DNA from: Shewanella japonica
GTDB taxonomy: Bacteria > Pseudomonadota > Gammaproteobacteria > Enterobacterales > Shewanellaceae
Reading direction: 5' to 3'
Assembly: GCF_002075795.1 (NCBI RefSeq)
Contig: NZ_CP020472.1
Coordinates: forward strand, 789,001 to 853,000
DNA: 64,000 nucleotides
The position numbers and the translations under genes were made by a program. The notes beneath the pieces were generated by a model. It had not been told where the DNA came from and searched no databases. It saw nothing but the letters and a program-made list of their open reading frames with translations. Of the stretch, positions 56,610 through 64,000 are shown one piece after another. Numbering within the stretch: position 1 is the stretch's first letter; each line of letters begins with the position of its first letter.

Positions 56610-57959
56610 ATGAGCTTAGTTGTAGCTAAATTCGGTGGAACCTCTGTGGCAGATTACGCTGCAATGAACCGCTGCGCCGATATTATCTTAGCGAACAGAC
56701 ATACTCGAGTCGTTGTTGTTAGTGCATCCAGCGGCGTAACTAATTTATTGGTGGAGCTTACGCAAGCTAATGTGAATGACAAGCGTCGTTTAGCATTACT
56801 GACGCAAATTGGCCAAATTCAATATGACATTGTTGATCAGCTCGATCGTCCTCAAGATGTTGCCGCAGGTATTGATAAGTTACTTAGCCGTATGTCAGTG
56901 CTAAGTGATGCGCTTGTATTAGATCGCAGTAAAGCAATCATTGATGAATTACTTTCAATGGGAGAGCAATGTTCTTCATTGCTATTTTCTGCTGTTATTC
57001 GTGAAAAGGGCACTCCTTCAAGTGCATTTGATGTCAGACAAGTATTACGTACAGACAGCCATTTTGGCCGCGCAGAGCCGCAAATAGAGCAAATAGCATC
57101 GTTAGGTGCTGAGCATTTAGCACCACTATTAGTCAATGAAGTTATTGTTACGCAAGGTTTCATTGGCGCTGATGACCAAGGGCGCACCACCACTCTTGGC
57201 CGTGGTGGTAGTGATTATTCAGCAGCACTGTTGGCAGAGGGCTTAAAAGCTGATGCGGTAGAAATCTGGACCGATGTAGCAGGTATTTATACAACCGATC
57301 CTCGTCTTGCTCCCAATGCTAGACCAATCCCTGAAATCAGTTTTAATGAAGCCGCTGAAATGGCAACATTTGGTGCTAAAGTATTGCATCCTGCGACGAT
57401 TCTTCCTGCCGTTCGTCAACAAATTCAAGTGTTTGTTGGTTCAAGTAAAGCTCCAGAGCAAGGCGGTACTTGGATTCGACATCAAGTAGAAAACGCTCCC
57501 GTTTACCGTGCTGTTGCATTAAGACGTGATCAAACCCTGCTTAATTTGCACAGCCTGCAAATGTTGCATGCACAAGGCTTCCTTGCTGAAACATTTGCGA
57601 CATTAGCCAAGCACAAAATCTCAGTTGATCTGATTACTACTTCAGAAGTGAATGTTTCATTAACGCTCGATAAAACAGGATCAGACTCTAGCGGTCAGGG
57701 GTTATTGAGTGAGTCATTACTGCAGGAGTTATCACAGCATTGTCGAGTTCGTGTTGAAGATAAATTGGCGTTAGTGGCTATTATTGGTAATAAAATTGCC
57801 TCAACAGCAGGGATTTGTAGCCGTGTTTTCTCAGTATTAGAAAAGCATAATGTGCGAATGATTTGTCAAGGCGCAAGCCCGCATAACTTATGTGTATTAG
57901 TGGCAGAGTCTGAAGCGGCAGATGTGGTCAACTCATTGCACCAAAATTTATTTGAATAA
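56610..57959 (+). CDS. lysC: Lysine-sensitive aspartokinase III
   Basis: LysC phosphorylates aspartate, the first step to lysine, threonine and methionine. From ATG 56610 (GGAGG seven bases upstream) the protein is 449 residues, the E. coli length. The kinase domain has KFGGTSVAD (7-15) and GFIGADDQGRTTTLGRGGSDY; two ACT domains follow, with the lysine-binding type segment SVDLITTSEV. The longer frame from 56580 lies upstream of the ribosome site. The lysine riboswitch in the leader plus feedback inhibition give two levels of control. The next gene begins 23 or 53 bases later. Confidence 0.97.
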   Translation: MSLVVAKFGGTSVADYAAMNRCADIILANRHTRVVVVSASSGVTNLLVELTQANVNDKRRLALLTQIGQIQYDIVDQLDRPQDVAAGIDKLLSRMSVLSDALVLDRSKAIIDELLSMGEQCSSLLFSAVIREKGTPSSAFDVRQVLRTDSHFGRAEPQIEQIASLGAEHLAPLLVNEVIVTQGFIGADDQGRTTTLGRGGSDYSAALLAEGLKADAVEIWTDVAGIYTTDPRLAPNARPIPEISFNEAAEMATFGAKVLHPATILPAVRQQIQVFVGSSKAPEQGGTWIRHQVENAPVYRAVALRRDQTLLNLHSLQMLHAQGFLAETFATLAKHKISVDLITTSEVNVSLTLDKTGSDSSGQGLLSESLLQELSQHCRVRVEDKLALVAIIGNKIASTAGICSRVFSVLEKHNVRMICQGASPHNLCVLVAESEAADVVNSLHQNLFE

Positions 57960-58012
57960 TAGGAAGTGTTCACCAAGTAACAATGCTTGGAACATATGAG
58001 GCTAAAGAATAT

Positions 58013-59152
58013 ATGACAGAAGCGAATCGCACCTCCAACGCTCACGTATCTACAGTTCAATTAGGTGAATTGGCTACTGGCCAAGCGCTAACAGCTCCTA
58101 TTTATACGTTTAAAGGAAGTGATAGTGCTGCACCATCTGTCTATATTCAAGCCAATGTTCATGGCGCAGAAGTGCAAGGTAACGCGGTAATTCATCAGTT
58201 GATGACGCTATTGGAAGGTCATCAAATCTTAGGTGATATACATTGTGTTCCTCTTGCTAACCCATTGGGGATTAATCAAAAAAGTGGTGAGTTTACTCTT
58301 GGGCGATTTGATCCTATTACGGGAGTGAATTGGAATAGAGAATATTTTGAACATGCCGCAATAGTGGCAGACATTCCTAATTGGTATCAAGCAAACAAGG
58401 CTTTATCAAATAATGAGTTGTTCGCCGCATTTAGAGTGTTATTAGCACAAAGCTGTCAGCAACGTTTAAATAACTCTTGGGGAATTAGCACGGGGCATCA
58501 ACTCGCGGTGACACTACAATCGATGGCGCATCAAGCGGATATTGTATTGGATTTACATACCGGCCCTAAGTCTGCAAAACATCTATATTGCCCAGAGTAT
58601 GATGTCGCATCTGCGGCATATTTCTCAATTCCTTATTCATTGGTTATTCCTAATGAGTTTGGCGGTGCTATGGATGAGGCTGCATTTTACCCGTGGTGGC
58701 AGCTCCAACGCTTTTGTGCGCGTCAAGGGAGGCATTTTGACGTCCCCGTAGCGGCGTTTACGCTTGAATTGGCGAGTCAAGAGCGTGTCGATATGGCTGA
58801 TGCAGAACTCGATGCGATGGGGATCTTGGCGTACTTAAGTCATAGAGGTGTGATCGCAGAAAAAGTGCAACCTGCACCAATGAAGCGTTGGGGATGTGAT
58901 TTAGCTAACTATAAAAAATTCCATGCACCAAAAGCTGGATTAGTGGAGTATTGCGCAGAGGTAGGACACCCTTTGAAAGCTGGCGAGCCGTTAGTGACCC
59001 TTTTACGACTTGATCAATACGGAACAGAGAATGCCATGACGACAATCAGTTTACCTTGTGATTGCGTGCCTGTTTTACACTTTGCATCAGCATCAGTTCA
59101 CCAAGGCACAGAGCTTTATAAGGTAATGACCAAGGTTTTTGAGATCAGTTAA
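58013..59152 (+). CDS. Succinylglutamate desuccinylase/aspartoacylase family hydrolase
   Basis: This zinc carboxypeptidase-fold protein (379 residues from ATG 58013; 389 from ATG 57983) has the metal ligands in HGAE (His50, Glu53) and DLHTGP (His182). Later sequence (VAAFTLELASQERV) may hold the catalytic glutamate. Such enzymes remove acyl groups from amino acids. The ribosome site is ambiguous: GAGGC precedes 58013 by about twelve bases. It is close behind lysC on the same strand with no terminator seen between, so it may be part of the lysine-riboswitch transcript. The substrate is unknown. Confidence 0.85.
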   Translation: MTEANRTSNAHVSTVQLGELATGQALTAPIYTFKGSDSAAPSVYIQANVHGAEVQGNAVIHQLMTLLEGHQILGDIHCVPLANPLGINQKSGEFTLGRFDPITGVNWNREYFEHAAIVADIPNWYQANKALSNNELFAAFRVLLAQSCQQRLNNSWGISTGHQLAVTLQSMAHQADIVLDLHTGPKSAKHLYCPEYDVASAAYFSIPYSLVIPNEFGGAMDEAAFYPWWQLQRFCARQGRHFDVPVAAFTLELASQERVDMADAELDAMGILAYLSHRGVIAEKVQPAPMKRWGCDLANYKKFHAPKAGLVEYCAEVGHPLKAGEPLVTLLRLDQYGTENAMTTISLPCDCVPVLHFASASVHQGTELYKVMTKVFEIS

Positions 59153-59160
59153 TGGTGAGT

Positions 59161-59196
59161 CGCTGGCATTAGCAATGATATTGCAAACTGCCAGCG
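59161..59196. terminator. Possible terminator between convergent genes
   Basis: CGCTGGCA/TGCCAGCG forms an eight-base-pair outer stem with an inner AAT/ATT pairing. There is no clear T run, so function is doubtful. Confidence 0.4.
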
Positions 59197-59212
59197 ATAG
59201 CATATTGAAGTA

Positions 59213-60343
59213 TTAACTCTTTAAAATTTCAAGCGGCATAGCCAGCATCTCGTCGCCTGAAGCTGCAAAATACCAAATAATAGCGATAAGTAGACCAACC
59301 GTTAAAAAGTACCAAACCGTAGAGAAAATTTGCCCATACCTATCTAAGGGTAACAGGTGACTTTGGTGTCGAGTTTTCCACTCAAATACAATCTCTAAAC
59401 TACCAATTAGCAACAAGAACCCTAATAAAGCCAGCCCCAAGCTGTAACTGATAAATACGCCTATTGCCGCTCCAGCGATACAGGCTATTAGCCCTACCAT
59501 GCTGTTCATCGAAAACGTGATGCTTTTAAGAATATGGCCGCCATCTAAGGGTAAAATTGGCAGTAGATTAAACAGATTTAGTAAGGCGTTAAAACTGGCT
59601 AAACCTGCAAAAAAGATATTGCCGGTGATCCAATAAGCGACCATGCAGGCTATTGACATCAAGAGGCCAAATGTTGGCCCCATGATAGAGATGACGACAT
59701 TTTGCCATCGAGTATTTATTCGCTCATCGCTGACAGCTAAACCGCCCATGAATGGGATAAGGTAAATCCCTTTGGTTTTCATACCAAAGTGCTTCATGGC
59801 TTTAATATGGCCATATTCGTGAACAACCAGACAGGCAATTAATGCTAGTGCAAATTCAATTGAAAATAGCCATGAATAGGCCGCGACACTTGCCGCAGCG
59901 AGCATAGCTTTGACAACTTTGGCACTTTTTAATAGCTTGAACCCAAGTGAGGCTAAGCCAATCATACTGAATTTTTGCGTTTTAACAGGAGCGACTTCAG
60001 GCACTTGTTGCTCGATATCTTTAGTATTTCTCTGCCCTTGAGCTACTGTGTCATTATCAACCAAAATCGTGTAGTTAATGATAAAAGGCTGCCACTGGAC
60101 ATCAGCCTCTACTCTTACTTTTACAATGGTTTTACTGGTTTCAGTAATAATGTCATCAGTCGTTGCTCCCGCCATTGAAGCCGGGCGCGATAATTCGAAT
60201 TCGTGCACATTGAAAGCCTGGTTATCTGCTGATGCCGATTTTTGAGAGACTAATTGATTATCCCAGTAAAGTTGTTGCCAACCGGCCATAGAGCCTTCTA
60301 ATCGTAGACGTTTGCCAAGGCATTCTATATTCAGCAGTTCCAT
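59213..60343 (-). CDS. Site-2 protease-like M50 membrane metallopeptidase
   Basis: The 376-residue protein has an N-terminal soluble domain (about 1-125) and then six or more membrane spans. The zinc site is HEYGH (His175, Glu176, His179), with the third ligand probably in LPLDGGH near 262. Family members cut transmembrane segments of regulators or stress anti-sigma factors. The target is unknown. The N-terminal domain is not recognised. It is 99 bases downstream of the DUF4144-like gene on the same strand. Confidence 0.82.
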   Translation of the reverse strand: MELLNIECLGKRLRLEGSMAGWQQLYWDNQLVSQKSASADNQAFNVHEFELSRPASMAGATTDDIITETSKTIVKVRVEADVQWQPFIINYTILVDNDTVAQGQRNTKDIEQQVPEVAPVKTQKFSMIGLASLGFKLLKSAKVVKAMLAAASVAAYSWLFSIEFALALIACLVVHEYGHIKAMKHFGMKTKGIYLIPFMGGLAVSDERINTRWQNVVISIMGPTFGLLMSIACMVAYWITGNIFFAGLASFNALLNLFNLLPILPLDGGHILKSITFSMNSMVGLIACIAGAAIGVFISYSLGLALLGFLLLIGSLEIVFEWKTRHQSHLLPLDRYGQIFSTVWYFLTVGLLIAIIWYFAASGDEMLAMPLEILKS

Positions 60344-60442
60344 ATTTTTTGCTGTTCCATTGTTGTGTGATGAGTCATGATGAGTGAAGTAGCGATGGTG
60401 AAATTGCTAGGCATTTTGCCCGATAGGTTGCAGTGACTCAAG

Positions 60443-60823
60443 CTAAATAGATTCAAGATATGCCACAGTGTCGATACCTTGCTTGATATCCGTAAACACC
60501 AGTTTGGCACTGCAGCAATGATCATTAAGGGTCGCATGTGTGCGTACGTATTGAATAAAGGTCACTAAATCTATGGGGTGCTGGCTTGCTCTAAGTTGTG
60601 GTAATTCCGCTGTTGGGTGATTAGCCTGATGTTGTTGAGGGTGAGCTTGCGCCTCGATAACAATATCGAATGTAGAGCCCTCGCTATCTAATAACCTATC
60701 GTTACTACTTATGAGGTGCAGTTGTAAACAACAATACTCTAGCCAGTCAGTCTGATTAGCGAGGTAAATGAGCTCTTCACTTGTTTGCTGTTTTATAATT
60801 GCTGGCCAACAAATCGATAGCAT
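60443..60823 (-). CDS. DUF4144-like protein
   Basis: The 126-residue protein starts near CWPAIIK, and is acidic with a Cys pair in the middle (EYCCLQLH) and another later (HCCSAKLV). Length and start resemble DUF4144, an uncharacterised family I associate with Shewanella. There is no signal peptide. It precedes the M50 protease gene, so a shared transcript is likely. AGAGAAG lies before the ATG. Confidence 0.6.
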   Translation of the reverse strand: MLSICWPAIIKQQTSEELIYLANQTDWLEYCCLQLHLISSNDRLLDSEGSTFDIVIEAQAHPQQHQANHPTAELPQLRASQHPIDLVTFIQYVRTHATLNDHCCSAKLVFTDIKQGIDTVAYLESI

Positions 60824-61001
60824 CGAATTCTTCTCTAATGGTCAATAAATTCAGTCAACTTGTTAACTGTTTCCTAAGTACGATTTTTAGTAAAAAAGCG
60901 ATTAGGTTTCTCACGTTGAGTGTTTTAAAAGTTGCTGTTTGATAGCAACAATTATCATGCTAATTGCAGCATTAGCTGATCGCAATCGGCCAAGTTAGAA
61001 A

Positions 61002-62669
61002 TTAATGGCTACCATAATCGAAACTGATTTCATTATGGAGGTTTTTAACATGACAAGGGCCATGTTCACGCTGGGTGCGATTTTGCGCTGGGCCAATATG
61101 AATCTCTACATTGGCAAAGATGTGTTTCTCTGCTTGCACAAAATATTTACTGTAATAGCCATCCACTTCTTGCTGAAGTTGCTTACATTCTGCTTCAGCT
61201 TTCGCACGGCGATTGGCGATTTCTTTTTTCTCATCAAGCATCATTTTCACTTGCTCAATCATTCCCGCATCTGTTTGCCACTCCGTTTTAGGAGGCAGCT
61301 TTCTTAAGCGAGACTCGATATCTAATCCTGCGACAACAAGCTGCTTAGCTTGGTCATCACTGGCTTTAGCCTCAGCTTTGAGCTCAGTTTGATCCATGGC
61401 GCAATAAAGCTCAGTCTTAGTGCCAGCCGTTGCGCCAAAGGCTACAGCCTTAATGCCTTTTTTAGCGGTCGCTCGCCCGCCGACAAGATCGCCTCTTCTG
61501 GCATTAGGATCGCTAACGGTAATGACATTGTCTGAAACTGAATGGCTATGAAGCAGTTGTTTAGTGACTAAGATGTCACTTTTGGCGGTTAAATTGGAAT
61601 ATTGCACAAATTGAGCACAGATTTGGCCACGGGCAGTAATATGGGTACTTAACTCATGCTCTTTAATTTGTCGGCCAATGACTCCTTTACTGACAATTAC
61701 ATCGCCTTGGGCTTCAAGGCTAGCTGAGTCTACAAACCCCATAACAGTAATGTCACCAGTGCTTTTTACTTTCATCCCCTCGTGGACATCGCCTGTGATT
61801 AAGACACTACCTTCAAAATCAACATGGCCGTATTTTACGTCAACATCTTTAATTTGCAGCACATCATCTACTTGCATACCTTTTGGTGTTTCAACAGGTT
61901 GACCAGATACTGTTGCGACAAGTTGGTTGGTATCGCTACTTAATAATTCAGTGCCATTACCAGGCTTCATTTGCAGATCTTTGCCCTCAATCTGCATGAT
62001 AGGTTCCCCGTGTACGTTATAGCCTGGAGTACCGGTAGTCGCAGGCGTTTTTATCATTAAAACGTCGCCTGGCTTCACCATAATCATTGCGCCCAGATTT
62101 CGCATGTCGACAGAGCCATCTTCACGTTCTTGAGGTTGTAATAACCGTTCACGAGCAAGGGGGACTTGTCTTGTTAATGTTGCATTAATGCCATTTACTG
62201 CCAATTTGCCAATGGCGATTTGGCTACTGCAACTTTCACCCGGCGGTAAAATCGCTAATTGCTGGATCAGAGATTGAATTTTAGGTTTGCTTAATCCCAT
62301 TTTGACTTTATGGGATTTTAGGGTGTTAAGGATCATTGGCAGTGAAGGGTCTTTTTCACCCCATGCTGATTCTAATGTCATAGAGGCCGACATTTTATCT
62401 TCGCTGATTTCTATGGTCACACTGCCATCAGCTCGTTCACCAATGATAAAAAATAACTCATGCTTACCATTGTCATGAGTGCTGAGGGCATTAACTTCAG
62501 CGACACAATTATGAATATTGTGGGTTAACGGTTTCAGCATGGCAAACTCTGCCTGTGTAAGTAGCTGTTTTACGTCATCTTCAGAAATTGGCCCATGAAT
62601 ATTGGGCGTAACACGAAACTCTACTTGGGTTTGAGTTTCATTAAAAACAGCCATGCTCCAATCTAGCAT
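61002..62669 (-). CDS. FapA family (DUF342) protein
   Basis: This 555-residue protein matches the FapA/DUF342 family: an N-terminal region of about 150 residues, then glycine-rich repeated strands (GSVLITGDVHEGMKVKSTGDI, VDSASLEAQGDVIVSKGVIG) that form a right-handed beta-helix-like core, and a coiled-coil tail (about 460-540). Some members help cell polarity, flagella or attachment; the function here is not known. There is no signal peptide, so it is cytoplasmic. The gene is monocistronic. Confidence 0.88.
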   Translation of the reverse strand: MLDWSMAVFNETQTQVEFRVTPNIHGPISEDDVKQLLTQAEFAMLKPLTHNIHNCVAEVNALSTHDNGKHELFFIIGERADGSVTIEISEDKMSASMTLESAWGEKDPSLPMILNTLKSHKVKMGLSKPKIQSLIQQLAILPPGESCSSQIAIGKLAVNGINATLTRQVPLARERLLQPQEREDGSVDMRNLGAMIMVKPGDVLMIKTPATTGTPGYNVHGEPIMQIEGKDLQMKPGNGTELLSSDTNQLVATVSGQPVETPKGMQVDDVLQIKDVDVKYGHVDFEGSVLITGDVHEGMKVKSTGDITVMGFVDSASLEAQGDVIVSKGVIGRQIKEHELSTHITARGQICAQFVQYSNLTAKSDILVTKQLLHSHSVSDNVITVSDPNARRGDLVGGRATAKKGIKAVAFGATAGTKTELYCAMDQTELKAEAKASDDQAKQLVVAGLDIESRLRKLPPKTEWQTDAGMIEQVKMMLDEKKEIANRRAKAEAECKQLQQEVDGYYSKYFVQAEKHIFANVEIHIGPAQNRTQREHGPCHVKNLHNEISFDYGSH

Positions 62670-62846
62670 AAAAACCCTTATTAGCCATGAGACTTAAATG
62701 CGTGTTAGCTCATGTATTGTTTTTCATAATGTGTGATGTTGATATCAAAATGTAGCTGTTTTTATGAATAAAGACTAGATAATTATCAAGCTTATGAGCG
62801 CAAATTGAGAATTAGCACTCATCTTTCTTTAGTTGTTAATTTGTTG

Positions 62847-63878
62847 TTACTTATGGAAAAAGTACAATTTGTACTTATTATTTTCAGCAGGAACATTAAC
62901 TTGGCCAAATTCAGCTGCAATTGTGTCTGCGTACGGAAGGTTACGGTTAGCCACAATTTGCCATACACCATTGGCAGATAAACTGCTGGCGCTTTGTTTG
63001 ACGAAATCTTTGGCAATATGTGTGGTGGCGGCTAATCCATCGTGAAACGGCGGATTAGAAATTATACCGTTAAATTGCCCTTGTATTTGTTTAAAGCCAT
63101 CTGATGGATAAACTTTAGCAGTCATCTGATTGGCAGCTAAGGTCAGCTCGCAGGCTTTGAGCGCCATTGCATTAATATCAATACATTCAACGTTAAGTTG
63201 TGGGTTTACTTTAAGCATTGCTGCACTAATAACGCCAGCTCCACAGCCGAAATCTAGAACTCTTCCCGATAATTCTGGCAGGTTTGACAGCAGTAATTCA
63301 GTACCTTGATCGAGCTTTTTCTCACTGAATACGCCAACAAGGTTACAAATAGTAATGTCTCCTTGTGGTGTCGATAATGAATAGTGGCTGACCCAATCTT
63401 CAATCGAGAATATTGGTGCAATTGCGGTTAATTCAGCAATGAATAGTAAACAGTGTCGAGCATTATCGCGCTTTAATGGCGCAGAATAATAGTCAGGCAA
63501 TAGTTTTGCTAAGGATTTTACTCCGCCTTTATTGTCGCCAATAACGATAAGCGTACCGCCAACAGATAGATGTTGAGCTGCTAATTGAAATAGGTAGGGC
63601 GCTAATGCTTTTGCTTTTGGAAAGTAGACAATGACTGTATCAAATTTTTGCTTGGTATCGTCAGGCAGTTGGTGGCCAAAGTAGCTCGTAAGATGCGCTT
63701 TTTTCTGATTAGCCACATATTGATAATGATTAAAATCAAGCGCTAAGCTTGTAACTGATGCAGCATGACTAAGGAGCTCTGATGCGAGAGTATCGGCTTC
63801 ATGATTTAAAATCAGCAGGTGCTGGTTTTCGATGAATTGAACATTGCGCATTAAAACTTGAGAAGTGTTGGTGAGCAC
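62847..63878 (-). CDS. rsmC: 16S rRNA (guanine-1207-N2)-methyltransferase RsmC
   Basis: RsmC methylates G1207 of 16S rRNA in the 30S subunit. The 343 residues form a tandem methyltransferase fold: a degenerate N-terminal half and an active C-terminal half with the SAM motif [12 protein letters not shown] near 200 and the NPPF motif (SNPPFHDG near 271). Length equals E. coli RsmC. It is monocistronic. The start is ATG 63878. Confidence 0.95.
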   Translation of the reverse strand: MLTNTSQVLMRNVQFIENQHLLILNHEADTLASELLSHAASVTSLALDFNHYQYVANQKKAHLTSYFGHQLPDDTKQKFDTVIVYFPKAKALAPYLFQLAAQHLSVGGTLIVIGDNKGGVKSLAKLLPDYYSAPLKRDNARHCLLFIAELTAIAPIFSIEDWVSHYSLSTPQGDITICNLVGVFSEKKLDQGTELLLSNLPELSGRVLDFGCGAGVISAAMLKVNPQLNVECIDINAMALKACELTLAANQMTAKVYPSDGFKQIQGQFNGIISNPPFHDGLAATTHIAKDFVKQSASSLSANGVWQIVANRNLPYADTIAAEFGQVNVPAENNKYKLYFFHK

Positions 63879-64000
63879 AGAATCGACCTTAATAAATTAA
63901 CTCAGTTGTTATGAGGGCGATTATAGCAAAGAAGTGCTGAACTGTTTACGTTATCAAAGCGTGTTTATTAAAGGTAAACTTGCATAAAAAAGGGCACAGC

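Noticed and set aside
1..64000. CRISPR arrays, insertion sequences or rRNA operons
   Set aside because: No regularly spaced repeats, transposase frames or rRNA sequence were seen on either strand.

Overview
The window is a stretch of gammaproteobacterial chromosome that looks like Shewanella or a close relative. The genes suggesting this are an E. coli-like arcA, asnC, rluA, rapA, fbp and lysC; an ahpC-ahpF pair; tandem Gram-negative porins; a fermentative ldhA and a Dcu-type C4-dicarboxylate carrier; a secreted subtilase with a GlyGly-CTERM-like tail; and FNR/EtrA-like boxes. No rRNA, insertion sequence, integrase, phage block or CRISPR array was seen. Most of the window is ordinary core and lineage-specific chromosome with compact genes and many clear intrinsic terminators.

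Layout. 1-7 kb: a truncated crotonase, a YqhA-like membrane protein, a DUF3530 protein, rapA and a PIN-PhoH ATPase. 7-16 kb: a large hybrid histidine kinase, a secreted metzincin-type metalloprotease, a Ser/Thr kinase with an unassigned C-terminal half, and a Cys-rich small protein behind an FNR-like box. 16-24 kb: tpm, two paralogous porins, tcdA, a SieB-like membrane protein, a 43-residue DUF3149 protein (very short, also behind an FNR-like box), tRNA-Leu(CAA) with its own promoter, and a small outer-membrane barrel in AT-rich, gene-poor DNA. 24-34 kb: a dcu carrier, a 1291-residue subtilase, asnC, rluA, two small membrane proteins, ldhA and a dienelactone hydrolase. 34-42 kb: an MscS-like protein, a SpeE-like methyltransferase fold, ahpC-ahpF, a diguanylate cyclase and a chemoreceptor. 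41.9-47.5 kb: a three-gene, translationally coupled SMC-like/MukE-like/kleisin-like operon. 48-56 kb: a dicarboxylate/amino-acid symporter, a thioredoxin-fold lipoprotein, fbp, an S9 peptidase, arcA and a DUF3293 protein. 56-64 kb: a lysine riboswitch with lysC and an AstE/AspA-like hydrolase, an M50 membrane protease with a DUF4144-like gene, a FapA/DUF342 protein and rsmC.

How the parts fit. Several genes serve the aerobic/anaerobic switch and fermentation: arcA, ldhA, the dcu carrier and two genes with FNR-like boxes. ahpC-ahpF form a peroxide-reducing system. The lysine riboswitch controls lysC and possibly the adjacent metal-dependent hydrolase. The most interesting system is the condensin-like operon at 41.9-47.5 kb. 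It has the ATPase, KITE-like and kleisin-like parts of a MukBEF/MksBEF/Wadjet-type machine, but in the order ATPase-KITE-kleisin and with no JetD-like nuclease next to it. All functions are inferred by reading the sequence; no database search was run.
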